A DNA stretch of 64,000 nt from Cunninghamella blakesleeana. Taxonomy: Eukaryota; Mucoromycota; Mucoromycetes; Mucorales; Cunninghamellaceae. The notes under the pieces are model-generated. The model was not told the DNA's origin. It saw nothing but the letters and a program-made list of their open reading frames with translations, and made no database searches. The stretch covers positions 558,001 to 622,000 of the forward strand of contig JAFCIZ010000006.1 of NCBI GenBank assembly GCA_017871115.1. Reading direction: 5' to 3'. The translations under genes and the position numbers were made by a program. Positions 11,664 through 24,482 of this stretch are shown one piece after another (the stretch's first letter is position 1; the number at the start of each line of letters is the position of its first letter).

Positions 11664-12624
11664 ATGGGTCTTTCTGAATTTTTCTCTAGCTTTATTCCTA
11701 CAGTATATGCTGAAGAAGAAGAAGTTGCTGAAGTTGTTGAAGAAGTCGTAGAAGAAGTAGAAGAAGAAGAAGAAGAGCCCGAAGATCCTAAGGAACAAAT
11801 TATGGAAGGTACTATTAGTATAACCATTTAGAAATCATTATACATATATATTTATGTATATATATTATTCTTCATTTTATTATCTCTATCAACATATAAA
11901 AAAAACAACAATTCATCATACACAACTATATTTCAAACACCACTTATCTAAAACAAAAAAATACAACAAAACAATAATAATAATACTACTACTACCGAAA
12001 ATAATAATAATAATAATAATAATAATACTAATACTAAAAATACAGCAATAATTTGAAAAATTGAAAACCCAATAAAAGGATATAGATACATAAAGATAAT
12101 ATTTAACGCTGATAGAGATAAATAATACAAAATAGAATAGTATATATAATAAGCATATTCAAGAAATAATAATATATTAACTAATATTTATTTTTTTTAT
12201 TTCATTACCTTTTATTATTAATTATATAGAATGTACTAAACAATGTTCCAGCCTTAAACACCATCTCGACGAATGTAACGAACGCGTTGAAAACGGCTCT
12301 TCTGAAAACTGTACGTATTAGTATATATATATTAACCATTGGATAATAAATATAAAAATAGGAATAGTGTTGTAATATATCATCAATTAATTGTTTTTCT
12401 ATTTTATTTTATTCGTTTTTCTACTTGACTTTTATATATGAATTAGGTATCGAAGAATTCTTCCACTTCATGCACTGTGCTGACGAATGTGTAAGTTGAA
12501 TAATACCAAGAATAGCAAATATAATAATTATAATAGTATAAATATTTACGATTAATAATTAATTTGTATTTATTTTTATTTTTCATGATAGGCCGCTCCC
12601 AAGATTTTCGCTGCTACTCAATAA
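11664..12624 (+). CDS. QCR6: Ubiquinol-cytochrome c reductase hinge protein (complex III subunit 6)
   Basis: Four exons (11664-11808, 12230-12310, 12447-12490, 12592-12624) give 100 aa. An acidic run of Glu/Val (about residues 17-43) leads into the conserved hinge core: DPKEQIMEECTKQC, CNERVE, then FFHFMHCADECAAPK, with cysteines spaced for two disulfides. The hinge protein lies on the intermembrane-space side of the cytochrome bc1 complex near cytochrome c1 and helps cytochrome c docking. Exons 3 and 4 are small (44 and 33 nt). Both splice ends of each junction restore the family motif, so the model is firm. Confidence 0.93.
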
Positions 12625-12875
12625 ATTATTAAACCATCATCTTTTTTTTTGAAAAATATTTTTTTTTACACCTTATACACTTAAAGAATAAAGTCAATTT
12701 TTATTTTATGTAGTATATTGTTTTTTATATTATATATATATATATATATATAGAAATCAAAATTCTACCTCTAAATGATTATTTTTACTAGATTATATGT
12801 AAATTATATGGTGTATAATAAGTAGAAAGTATATAATTGGGATAAAATTATATTTAAAAATAAGTAATATATTTA

Positions 12876-13109
12876 TTAAAGAAATCCAGTGAAGCATCGA
12901 ATATGATATGCTACGCCTAGCGATTGTTGTGATCCAGGATATTCATCAGAACGAGTATTATTTTTTTGCTGGGTCCACGTTCTTAAAACGGGTGGTAAAT
13001 GTTTAAATTGTGGTGAGTCAAACTGTAATCGCTTTTGACATCGATGACATGGTTCAATGAATAACTGTTGATAACTTGATAACCAATTCTATACCAAAAA
13101 ATAAATAAG

Positions 13110-13146
<37 letters not shown>

Positions 13147-14624
13147 GCATAAAATTACAGAAACATATATCTATTCCTATTATAATAACATTAATATTAT
13201 ATATTTATTTTTTTGGAAAAAAAAACTTACCAGTATACCTAATAATGCCTCTCGTGCAGATAATACTGACATATCTTCGAATGCTTGGGCGGCAACAATA
13301 TTAATTTTACGAAAAACATTATATTTTGATTCTTGCCAAAATGATTTCTTTAGTATGGTAATAAAAGTAGATACATATTTGCATTAGTATTTTTTAAATA
13401 ATAATATATAAGTATTTATTTATATGTAGTCTAAGGGTTATTTTTTTTATTACGTCTTCTTTTGGCCCTTTAATTTCATATCGGTGTATCATTAATGAAT
13501 CAGAAGAGAAAACATATTCTAAATCCAATGTGGCCGTTAGAACTTTATGTACTGATATCTAATTTAATAAAAATAAAAGATATAATGCATATATACTATT
13601 ATTGTCATATCTATTATTAATATCTACATATTGTTGAATCAAGCTACGATACATCTTATATTATAATTACTTTTAATGAGCATGTTGATCCAGTCTTTAT
13701 TTGCTGTTCAGGTTGAATGAAATCACCAGTAATACTATTGCTATTTTGCTTATCGGATTCCATCCATTGGTTAAAATGAGTTGTTATAAAATTCGTTGGC
13801 ATCATCGATGTATCGTTTTGATGGTTATCAAGTGAAATAGATGAAAGTTCACTAAAATCCAAAATAAATAAATTAGCATTAATTTTTATATATGTCAATT
13901 TTTTTTTTTTTTTTTCATAGATATAAGAGAAAAAAGAAAAAGAAATTTACCTAAATAAATGATCCACATTTTTTTTTATCATATTTCCAGTTTCCCTTTT
14001 ATCTTTATTTTCAACTTGATATTGCTGTTCTATTATTGGTTCATTTTCAATGGTACTATAAAGATATCATATATTAACAAATTGTATTGCTACGAGTTAA
14101 TAATTACATTTTTATTTATTGCTTTATTTTTAATATATTACTCTTTAATAGCTGGCCATTCAAATGTATTAGATTGCGATATTTGTTGAGCATATTCCAA
14201 AGAACCTAAATAAATACATATATATATTAAAACAGGCTCCTTTCATATAATACTATTATCATTGTACAATTATTGAAGTTTACTTTTAAGATTTTCGCTT
14301 TCAACAGATATTCTATTAATTTCTCTTTTTATTTTATTTAATCCTTCGCTAAATTGATGAACATAAGTTGGACCCGTAGGTGTTGTTTTCACAGTATTGA
14401 CAAATTGTTTTAAACAAGTGCGTATTTCGGATACCTATGACAATAGTAATACCAGAAATAATAAATTCTTAGTTTATCATTATTTCATTACGCTTTTATT
14501 TCTTTTTGTTATTGTCTTTCATGTTAATTTTTCTTTTAAAAAAGCGTGTCTTTACTGTAGATAAAGCATGATCAATATTTGTTATATCTTGTTCTATTTC
14601 TTGTTGTGTTCTAATTGTTGTCAT
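12876..14624 (-). CDS. MED27: Mediator complex subunit 27
   Basis: Eight exons (14624-14556, 14434-14284, 14205-14142, 14055-13951, 13851-13671, 13558-13454, 13347-13231, 13088-12876) join in phase to 334 aa. The N-terminus is helical (IEQDITNIDHALSTV, then HQFSEGLNKIKREINRIS). The middle is Asn/Gln-rich and probably flexible. The C-terminus matches the Med27 family: FIEPCHRCQKRLQFDSPQ (Cys278, Cys281), LPPVLRTW and the terminal YHIRC (His326, Cys329), a putative zinc knuckle. Med27 belongs to the upper tail/head boundary of Mediator and links activators to RNA polymerase II. It has no counterpart in S. cerevisiae with clear sequence similarity, so its presence fits a less derived fungus. Confidence 0.85.
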
Positions 14625-16799
14625 TATATACTCTTGATATTACGTGTACTTTTTCTTTTAGTATATCTCACTTTGATTTATATATATTATAATAAATATA
14701 TATACAGTTAAAATAAATCAATCTTTTCTGAAGGAATGATTATTATTATCTCTTATTTTTTTAGATTAAAAAAAAAAGCTGAAGAGAATGAGAGAGAGAG
14801 GGAAAAAAAGGTAAGCGTATGAAAAATTAAAATTATTTTAAAAGCCCGTTACTTTACTATTCTTCATTTTGTGTATTAAGCTGAGGTAAAATGAGCTTTA
14901 CTACGTACACACTATGTGGAGTTTATTTTTATATAAATATGTACAAAAAAAAAAACCCCCAAGAGCATAAGTAAACAAAAAAAAAAAATTATATATTTTT
15001 TTTGGATAAATATAAATAAATGTTTAAACCTACTAATTTATTTTCATTTTACGAATTAAAAATCCTGCACAAAGATAAAAAAGATAACCTTTACAAAAGT
15101 TCCAGTTCGAATTGGACAGAGGGCTCAATAATATGATCAATTCCATTAACTCATTCCTTCTTTTACTTTCTCACAACGTCTCTTTAAACTTCTGCATAAA
15201 TAAAGTGACGATTATAGCAGAGAAATTAATGTGAAAGAGAAAAAGATATAAAAATTTACTTTGTAAAGAGGAAGAATATGGCATCGCTAATACCTATTGC
15301 GCCGTGAAAAAATAACAGTAGAAAGTGGTAAGCTCTTGGTAGAGAAGTAGTATAAGCACAGAGTGCGACATCATCTTGTTAAGAGCGTAAATAATTATAA
15401 ACACAAGAACCAAGGAAGTCAAATCATAGATAAAAAAAAGAGAGAGAGCAAAAATAAATTGAAAGGTGGCCCTTATAAAATAGATTTAGTAGCTCCGTCC
15501 TATTTTTTTTTTTATCTCTATTTTATAGTATTCATTTCAGTATAATGTTTTTTAAATTACTAGTTAATGAAAAGTTTATAAAAAAAAAAATAAAGATTTC
15601 TTTTTGTGGAACTTGGAATACTTCTTTGTGTGTGTGTATTAATAAGACCTTAAAGATTAGAATTGGAAAAATTGAACTAATACATAATACTTTTTGTTTT
15701 ATATACTTTTATTAAAAAATGGCAATAAATAACAAACATTTACGAGTATGTAATAATTTTTTTTAAAAAAAATATGAAGTTATTCAAACCTCCACACTCA
15801 ATTTAAGAGTAGTATCAATATTAATAAAATATTTTTAATCTTTTGTATATTGTTTTATATCTTGTAACTACTTTTTCTATTATTTTTTTTTTTTTTTTGA
15901 TAAAATTAACATATATGAACATATAAACAGAGAAACAAAAGTACTAACTATAAATTGGTGAATTCACGTAAAACATGTAATAATTTCTTTTTTTCCCTAC
16001 GACATTAAGTGCTCCATTTTGTTTCATTTACAAACATTAAACTGTATTAACAATTATGTAAACAATCTGATCTATAATAATCTTAATAATTATTAATATA
16101 TATGTATATATATATTTTTCATTTTTACCTCTATATAAATCTGATTTCTCTTTAAATATATACCCGAGATGCACTATTGTTTGCGGAGATGACATATTTA
16201 TAAACCAGTAAAAAATTAAGGTGTTATATTAGGAAATCAGTGAACTGAATTTAAACCTTATTAAAAAGAATATATTTGATTCAGGAAAAAAAATATTTTT
16301 TCCCTCTCTTTGCCAGAAAAATATTTTTTTTTGCATTAATTCAATTTTAATATAAAGTTATTACAGCTTAAGATATATATTCATATAAATATATACTTTT
16401 TTTTAAAAAATAAGTATAACAAAAACTGAATATATATATAATCAATAAATATATATTTTCCCACAGATAAAAAATTCTTTTTTTAAAAAAAAAAAGAAAA
16501 AAAAAATACCATGAAAACTATTTTTTTAATGTATACCAGGTAATATCAACTCATGTTTAGTAATTATAACCAATCAAATCGTCCTATTTTTCTCTTTTTT
16601 CAATATCAGCGTTTTTTTGACTAATAAAAATACTTTATTCTATTCATTTTTACTATCCTAGCCCCCTTTTTCCATTTTTGAATTTTTTTTTTTTGCTTAT
16701 ATATAGTGTCTCTTGTTTTTTTTTTTTACTTCCCTTTTTCTTTTTCTTTTTCTTCCCTTTATCTTTCTATATTTTTAATATTTATAAATATATTTTATT
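14625..16799. other. 2.2-kb gene-free region between MED27 and the ureohydrolase
   Basis: The largest gap without a supported gene. 14750-14830 is A/G-rich on the + strand (T/C-rich leader for MED27) with AGCCCGTTAC at about 14843. 15040-15460 is of higher complexity than the flanks but has only ORFs under 65 codons in conflicting frames. 16600-16799 is a strong T/C-rich leader ending at the ureohydrolase ATG. No RNA gene was recognised. Confidence 0.5.
16600..16799 (+). promoter_or_regulatory. T/C-rich leader before the ureohydrolase start
   Basis: Long runs of T and C with almost no purine directly precede the ATG at 16800. The same pattern appears before the hexose transporter, bHLH, bromodomain and QCR6 starts and probably marks core promoter/5' UTR. 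Inference by position and composition. Confidence 0.4.
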
Positions 16800-18428
16800 A
16801 TGTGTTCAAAAATATTTACTGGTATTGCTATTTGTGGTCTTGCTGTAATGGCTACTGCTCATGCAGGTCATGAACATACTCCTACCTTTGGTCAAATCCC
16901 AGTCTCTGGTCCTAGCGAGATACAAGTCAATTTAGATAGACCAGTTTTAGAAAAAGATGTTTATATGCCTTCTTTTGCTGGTATTTCTACTTTTGCTCAC
17001 TTGCCTTACTTACAATGTTTTCAAGAAGGCATTATTGAAGACTATGATATTGCTGTAGTAGGTGCTCCTTACGATATCGGTGTTACTTTTAGAACTGGTG
17101 CTCGTTTTGGTCCCTCTGCTATTCGCGAAGGTTCAAAAAGAATTAAGGTATAAATAATAATAAGAGATTAGGATATATGTGTGTATATGAGTGTATCCAT
17201 CGAGAGCAATAAGAATCAATATATTTATGTTTTTATCGTTTATTGTTATTATTAAAAAAAATAGGGTTATAATTATGAAATTCAAGTTAATCCTTTCAAA
17301 TCATGGGCTAAACTAGTTGATTGTGGTGATATTCCTTTTGAACCTTTTGATGCTGAACATGCTATGAAACAAATTGAAGATCATACAAAATATATTCTTC
17401 ATCGTCCTCCTAGATATGACCAAGAAGTGGCTACTCCTCCTCGTCTTGTTACTCTTGGTGGCGATCATACTGTTCTTTTACCTGTATTACGTGCTTTAAA
17501 ATCTGCTTATCAAAGACCCATCACTGTTATTCATTTTGATTCTCACCTTGATACATGGTAATGACATACATATACATATATATTGTAGTAATGGATGATA
17601 ATTCTATATTAGAAAAAAAAAATACATTATCTATAAAGGTACTAGTGATAGTAATAATCTTAGTGTATTAACGGTTTTTTTATTTATTCTTCAAAAATAA
17701 TTACGATGATAGGGCTCCTGAAATATACAATGTTAAGGCAAAACAATCAAGATTTAATCATGGTAATCCTCTTTATCATGCTGCTAAAGAAGGCTTAACT
17801 ACAAATGGTACTTCTATGCATGTTGGAATCCGATCTAGCTTATATGACGAAGATGATATTGAACGTGACGAAGCTTTAGGCTTCCGTATGGTAAAAGCAA
17901 ATGATATTTTCACTTTAGGCGTAGAAGGTATGGTTGAACGTATTAAACAAGTGATTGGTCCTAAAGAAGATACCCTTTTATATCTTTCTATCGATATTGA
18001 TGTTATCGACCCTAGTATGGCTCCAGGTAAATATTTTACAAGTATTTTATAATAACTTCTTAGTTTCTAAAAATGCTAATTTTTCTAATTTACTATTTCA
18101 TACTATTTTTATTTAGCTACTGGAACGCCCGAAAGCGGAGGTTTATTAACCAGAGAACTTAAGTACATCCTTCGTGGACTAAATGGTTATAATATTGTTG
18201 GCATGGATGTTGTTGAAGGTAAATAAATGCATCCAATTTTTTTTTTTTTTAAAAAAAAAAAAGGAAATATATATATTCATTTGCATTCTGATATAAGTTT
18301 CTTTTTTTCTTTTTTTTTTAAAAATACTAGTTTCTCCTGCCTATGATACTCAAGCTCAACTTACAAGCTTTTTAGCAGCTGATTTAATTTATGAAATTAT
18401 GTCCATGATGGTTAAGCGCGGTCAATAA
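16800..18428 (+). CDS. Agmatinase-type ureohydrolase with N-terminal signal peptide
   Basis: Five exons (16800-17147, 17265-17557, 17713-18026, 18117-18218, 18331-18428) give 384 aa. The fold is the arginase/agmatinase family: GGDHT (His184), HFDSHLD (Asp208, His210, Asp212) and SIDIDVIDP (Asp308, Asp310) supply all six ligands of the two-manganese centre. TGTPESGG and GMDVVEVSP also match agmatinases. Agmatinase splits agmatine to putrescine and urea; guanidinobutyrase and proclavaminate hydrolase are close relatives, so substrate is uncertain. The protein begins [20 protein letters not shown], a typical secretory leader, so it is probably secreted or vacuolar, unlike bacterial SpeB. All junctions are in phase and the active-site residues are intact. 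Confidence 0.92.
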
Positions 18429-18670
18429 TTAGAATTTAGATATGAAATAATAATAATCGTGTATCAATATTTAAATTTAACATGTAAATAAAATTTTAAT
18501 AAATTTAATAGAGTATAATCATTAAATAAATATTGCTTAAAAATAATTATATATATATGATATATTCTTTCATATAAAACTTTACTATAATTAATAGTGA
18601 TTATTTACATAAGATTATTTATTTAATATACAGAATGTGATAGATTAATTTTGCAATTGATTACTACTAT

Positions 18671-20046
18671 TCATTTGCCTAACTCTCCTTTTTTAGTGAG
18701 TTTAATTAAATCGCCCATTGTAGTTTTTTGTCTAGTAATATAAGAGTTGGGCGTGATCTGTTAAATAAACCTACACTATTCCTCATTTTTATCACTAATA
18801 TTATATAACGTTTATTATTATTATTATTATTATTACCTTTCTGCCCGTCCGCTTCCAATTAGATCGTGAATTAAAAAATCATGGCTAAATATTGTTTGAC
18901 GAAGTTTCTTTGATTTTAACAACTGATTTTTTTAAGAAAAAAAAAATAAATAATCTAATATAAACTCATATTATATATATATAAAGATAAGTATTTTATA
19001 AACGAATCCTATTATATGCTCGTTTTACCTTTTCTAGTATATCTTTGGTTGATCTCTTTTTTAGAATTCGCAAGATTTCAGTACGACCTTTTTGATAAGA
19101 TGACATAAAAATTCCTTGACGACGAATGGCGAACCAATATAAATTCTTATTTATATGAGGTAATAATAATCCATACTGACATAACTGGGTTTGTTCTTCC
19201 TCACTAAAATTGTATTTTTCAGATATAAGCGATTGTTTCGTTATAGTTGTATCAAAATGTTGTGGATCCAAAATTAATTCCCTAAAGCGATCTAAAGAAC
19301 AATATATATATATGTATATGGGCACTTTAATATATATACCTCTTTTAAATTTTATTTTACTTCGTTCTTTTTTTAAAAAAATTACATTAAATTTTATTTT
19401 ACTTTACCAAATAAATCCGGAGCAATATCTTTTCCAGTTTTATTTACACCATTATTTACATCGTTAATATATTCATTTTTTGCCTCCTTAATTGATAATA
19501 AATAGTCGTCTGTTTTCATGACCACTGTTTCATCATCTAGTGCACCAATTAAATTAAATTTTCTCCAAGTTCCATTTTTAACAGCTTGTTGCTAAAACAG
19601 AGCATAATAATAATATCCAATATGTAGTGATAAATATATAAATATACAGATTACCACTCCCTTTTATCAGTGTTTTTGATATCATATTTATATATATATA
19701 TATATATATTTACCATTTCTCTATCGACCGCAGTATTATTTTTTAATAAACTATATATTTGGTGCAAAAGACAAACTTTAGGCATTTTCTTATTTTCATA
19801 TTTTTTTTTATCATTAGGTTGAAACATGAGTTGGTTTATTAGGTATTGAGCTGTTGTTATTGTATCCGAAGGAATAAGTTGATCATCGAGATCATCAATA
19901 AAATTCTCGTCATTTTCTTGCTCAATACGTTGAGTGATCTTTTTGATTGATTTTTTTTTATGTCCATATACATCAGGATCTATATGACTTATATCGTATT
20001 CTTTTTCTTTATTGTAATGGTAATAATAGCTCCTATTACGTTTCAT
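18671..20046 (-). CDS. STK19-like winged-helix protein
   Basis: Modelled with five exons (20046-19714, 19591-19408, 19291-19029, 18922-18845, 18757-18671), 314 aa. After a charged N-terminus, the block MPKVCLLHQIYSLLKNNTAVDREM, interrupted here by an intron, followed by GTWRKFNLIGALDDETVVMK matches the STK19 family (Pfam PF10494). LIHDLIGSG and KTTMGDLIKLTKKG form the third winged helix. STK19 was once called a kinase but is now known as a DNA-binding winged-helix protein used in transcription-coupled repair in animals. Exon 4 to exon 5 is odd: the obvious GT donor at 18836/18835 gives the wrong frame, whereas a GC donor at 18844/18843 keeps the conserved C-terminus. A one-base indel would also explain it. 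Confidence 0.78.
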
Positions 20047-20295
20047 ATATAAAAATAAAAAGAAAAGAAAAGAAAAAGAACAGAAAAAGAAAAGAAAAAG
20101 AAATAGATCAATAATTAAATTAAAAAGCTTTGAAAAAAATGAATTTAAAAATTTAATTTCCGCTATTTCCTTTTTTTTGCGTCATTTTTATAAATAAATA
20201 AAAAAAATTATTCATTCTTTTTTTTTTTATTACTCCACTTTTATTCTTCCTCCTTCTTCCTTTTTTTTATTGTTGTTTATTGATCTATCTTCATT
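20047..20295. promoter_or_regulatory. Divergent promoter STK19-like / bromodomain gene
   Basis: Short region with an A/G-rich tract (20050-20105, the C/T leader of the minus-strand gene) and a C/T-rich tract (20218-20290) before the bromodomain ATG. No gene seen. Confidence 0.45.
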
Positions 20296-21410
20296 ATGAC
20301 TAATCAAGCCCAAAAGCGACCTTTTGCTTTGCTTATGGAGCAAGATTATGACAGGTACTTGATTGATTAAAACAAGATTCTTTATATTTATTGAATTGTT
20401 ATTATTTTTTTAATATGATTGTTATTATTTTTATTTTATTTGGTAATTTATAATTATTTTTTAGTGGAATAAACGATCAATTATCACCACAGTCTTCTTT
20501 ATCACCAATGAATATAGATCCATATAGTGATGAAACAATATATAATCAATCATCTACACTTTATAACAATAATAATAATAATATTAATAATACAACTTTA
20601 CATACAATCAATCATTACAATAATAATATAAATAATAATTTTGATAATTTAATAGCAAATAATAATAACACAATAAATACATATTATGAACAACAATCAT
20701 CTACAGCATATCATTCTCAACCATCACCACCGGAATCTCAATCACAGTTTATATCATCGAAAACCAATCATTATACACAGCAACGGATAACAAAAAATGA
20801 AAAAGTTTATTGTTTAAAAATGATACAGGCTTTAATGAAACATCGACGAGCGGTAGCTTTTTTACAACCTGTTGATGTAGTAGCTTTTAATATTCCTGAT
20901 TATTTAGATATTGTTAAACAACCTATGGATTTTGGAACTATATCAACTAAATTACAGAATAATGAATATGAAACAGTGGACGCGTTTCTGGATGACATTC
21001 GATTAGTATTCCATAATTGCTTTTTATACAATCATGCACAAGATCCAGTATCATTAGACGCTAAAAAATTGGAAGAAGTGTTTAATAAATGGCTATTAAA
21101 ACGACCAGAACCTCAGCAGGTGAATACAAATAATAAAAAACATATATATATATATATATATATTTTATTTTTTATTTTATTTTTTACAACCAAAATTGAA
21201 TCATATCAACATATTAATAACATTAGCAATAATATAATCAATAATGAAAAATGGATAGAAAAATATGGATGATTAAAATATATAAAAAATGAAAGAAGAT
21301 AAAGTAAAAAAGAGGAAGGATATAATTATACTTATGTGAGAGAGTGCATATATATATTTATAAATTTAAAATAAGGGAAATGAAAGATAAACTAATATAA
21401 CCATACTCTT

Positions 21411-21463
<53 letters not shown>

Positions 21464-21578
21464 ATATTAATATATCCAGATATCTGTCGATGATGTTCCA
21501 GTTATGACAAACGCAGTTGAACCAATAGGACAGAACGATATATTAAAGCAAAGTAATAGCACCAACATCAATAATAAC

Positions 21579-21632
<54 letters not shown>

Positions 21633-23534
21633 GACAACGATACATTAGATCAGCTAGTTATTATGCCAGACAAAGATCGTAAAATATGTGAAGGAGCTCT
21701 TAAAGAACTTAATAAACATAAAAAACTCAATTGGCCTTTTTTACAACCTGTCGATGCAGATGCTTGGGGTGCAACAGATTATTATCAAATCATTACACAA
21801 CCAATGGATATGTCTACTATTGAAAAAAAACTAAACGAGTTTGAATATGCCAATGCAATGGAATTTGAACAAGATGTAAAATTAATGTTTAGGAATTGCT
21901 ATACATACAATTTAAAAGAGCACTCCGTATATCAGTTAGGTGAAAAGTTAGAAGGTTATTTTGACAAATATTGGAAAAAGGCTCATAAAAAGGATGAATC
22001 TAAAGGTAATATCATATATGTAAAACCACAAAAATAATATATTATATGTATATAAAGAATATATATATATATTGATTTATATGTTATTTTATTATTTTAT
22101 ATAGGTGTTCAAAAGGGATCTAAAAAATTAAAAGTAGTAGTGGAAAGGAAGCAAGGTATATATATATATATATATGTGTGTGTGTATAAATATTTATACA
22201 CAAAGAATAATGGTGATGCCATGAATTTTTTTAACATACTATTATTATTATTTTACTAATAGATACCAAACAAGTAGATCCTGTTAACAATGAAGTAATA
22301 GTTCCCCCACCTCCACCTCCAGCTGAAGAAGGTATATATAGTTATATTTATTACATATATTTACTTCACATGTTTTAAGTCGATTATTAGTAATAACCAT
22401 CACTATATAAACATTTATAGCACGCCCACCTACAATATTAAGATTAAAGTTAACAACAAAACCTAAAGAAGAGGTTAAACCTGTAGGATAAAAAAGAGGA
22501 AAAAGGGAACAATAATACACTAATTTAAATTATATAAATCTTTTAACATTTTTAATCTTATTTTATTTATCTATAATAGAAAACGTCACCTCCTCCATCA
22601 ACAACTCCTCCATCTTCAACATCACCACTGCCCCCTCATCCAATACAATTACAACAACAAGAACAGCTTCAGTTACAACAACAGCAGAAATTACAACAAG
22701 AACATAACCAACAGTTAGAATACGAAAGACAACAGCAAAAGCAGCTCTCTTTACAGCAGCAACATCAGCAACAAGAAATAAAACCAATAAAACTATCTGG
22801 GTTAGCTTTATCTAAAGAACCACCAAATGAATTAAACCGGCCGAAATTAGCTATTGGAAATAAAACCACCTCTCCAGTACGAGATAAAAGATCAGAAAAG
22901 AAGGTAAATTAAACATAAAATATTAAAAAAGAAAAAAAGACGTAGGTGGATTAACATTATTTATTTGGGAAATATTTATTTACATTTACTATTATTATTT
23001 TTATTATAATCACTATCATTATTTTAATCAGGCTCCATTGGTTTTACAAAATCATGATAAATGGCTAGCATTAGCACAAAAAGCTGGGTCAGGAGTTGGT
23101 GAATCAGAATCTACAACAACTTCTCCACCAAATGTTTCATCGTCCACTTCAACAAAATTAAAAGAATCAATACCTGCACCTATAAAACCGTTCAATATTA
23201 ATGAATTATTTGATCGTATCCAAGGTGAAAATAGAGTACGGGAACAAGAGGTAATAAAAAAAAATTGAAAAACAGTACTAACAATAGTATAACAATAGTA
23301 ATGGTAATTAATATCATCTATTTATTTTTTTTATTCCTATTTTATTTATACGTACATTTTTTAGAAACGGGAAGAAGAATCTCTTCGATTAAAGAGTGAA
23401 CGTATATTAATGGAAAAGAAACAGCAATCTTTCCGTGAGCAAGAAGAAAGAAGAAAGTAAGTGTCATATATTTTAAAATCAAAAGGATAACAATATAACC
23501 AAGACACCTGTGATCTTACATCATACTATAACTA

Positions 23535-23565
<31 letters not shown>

Positions 23566-24026
23566 TATTACTATTATTAAAAAAAAAATAGGGAACATCA
23601 AGAATGGATGGAAATAAAAAGAAAAAAAGATAGAGCTATTAGAGAAGCGAAGTTGGTAAATTATTTTATTTTATTAAAAAAGTCAAAACAAAAAAGTCAA
23701 AGCAAAAAAAGAAAAACTAGCAACTCACAAATGCCATTCTCGTTTTATTTTATATTATTTATTAGACAAAGTATCCTTTAGATATTAGTAAACAAAAGTT
23801 AGCATTTTGTCAATTTGAATCAAATTCATTAAATCGGGATCCTGATTGGCGCGAATTATACATGAGACAAAGAGACACAATTGAGTATAGAAGAATGCCT
23901 GCACCCAATTTTGTAAAAAAAGCTAGTTCTAAGTTGGAAGATTTAAGAGATACTTTAGCAAGAAAGGCTGCTGAATTACGATTTCAGGCTAATAACATCT
24001 CTTCTCTTGATATGGACCTTAGTTAA
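20296..24026 (+). CDS. Tandem-bromodomain (BET-like) chromatin protein
   Basis: Eleven exons (20296-20354, 20465-21119, 21480-22005, 22105-22155, 22263-22331, 22421-22473, 22580-22903, 23032-23250, 23365-23456, 23592-23655, 23766-24026) give about 790 aa; the exon 6 donor could instead be after 22482, also in phase. Bromodomain 1 (about 135-232) has FLQPVDVVAFNIPDYLDIVK and YNHAQD; bromodomain 2 (about 305-405) has FLQPVDADAWGATDYYQIIT and YNLKEHS, with the acetyl-lysine-binding Asn in each. A poly-Asn run lies between them. The rest is Pro/Gln-rich, then a charged coiled coil (REEESLRLKSERILMEKK) and a conserved-looking end. BET proteins such as Bdf1 read acetylated histones and recruit TFIID/chromatin factors. 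No NET domain was found, so 'BET-like' is safer than Bdf1. Confidence 0.88.
21413..21452. repeat. (TA)n microsatellite in bromodomain-gene intron 2
   Basis: An almost perfect TA dinucleotide run of roughly 38 bases, about 30 bases before the exon 3 acceptor. Confidence 0.9.
21577..21638 (+). repeat. AAT triplet run encoding polyasparagine
   Basis: About 19 consecutive AAT/AAC codons inside exon 3 of the bromodomain gene, between the two bromodomains. Likely length-polymorphic. Confidence 0.9.
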
Positions 24027-24482
24027 TTTTTTTCTTTTTTTTCTCCTCTTTACTTTTTTTTTTTCTTTTTTTTTTTAATATATATCTCGACCCTATTCAC
24101 TCTTTAAATTTTTTATTTATTTATTTATATTTAAATAAATAATGAAATTGAGATTTGTAATAAAATCCCATTTTGTAATATATTGTAAATGATAGTTTAA
24201 TAAATAAATTAGTAAAAATAAGAATAAATTAAAATGATCGATAATATTATATACTTGATAGTTTATACCAGCTATGATCAAACTACTGTTAAATTTTAGT
24301 GTAATCTTTTTTTACGATAACATATAAAAATAGATATCGGTTTATTTATTTTTTCTATGATGGTGAATAATTTATTTTACAAAAGATAATAAAAATAAGA
24401 ATATTAATTTTCTTAAGTAAATAAATAAAAAAGAATAGTAATAAATTATTAGAAAATTCTATTAATAAAATACAATGAATAA
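24027..24482. other. Convergent 3' region bromodomain gene / GPI protein
   Basis: 456 bases, A/T-rich, T/C-rich just after the bromodomain stop. No gene seen. Confidence 0.5.

Noticed and set aside
11854..12130. ORFs on both strands in QCR6 intron 1
   Set aside because: They are translations of AAT-repeat intron sequence; splicing 11808 to 12230 restores the hinge-protein core.
15095..15120. AGTTCCAGTTCGAATTGGAC resembling a tRNA T-arm
   Set aside because: No matching acceptor stem, D-arm or anticodon arm could be placed around it; the match is a near-palindrome.
15171..15390. Minus-strand short ORFs, one starting MMSHSVLILLLYQEL
   Set aside because: Only 26-36 codons, no leader, no conserved motif, and the possible splice joins run into stops.
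15363..15545. 60-codon + strand ORF in the large gap
   Set aside because: Low-complexity Lys- and Phe/Tyr-rich translation, no splice or leader support.
22483..22490. Exon 6 of the bromodomain gene reading on to the TAA at about 22488
   Set aside because: A donor at 22474 or 22483 joins in phase to a long Pro/Gln-rich exon that continues the protein, so early termination is less likely.
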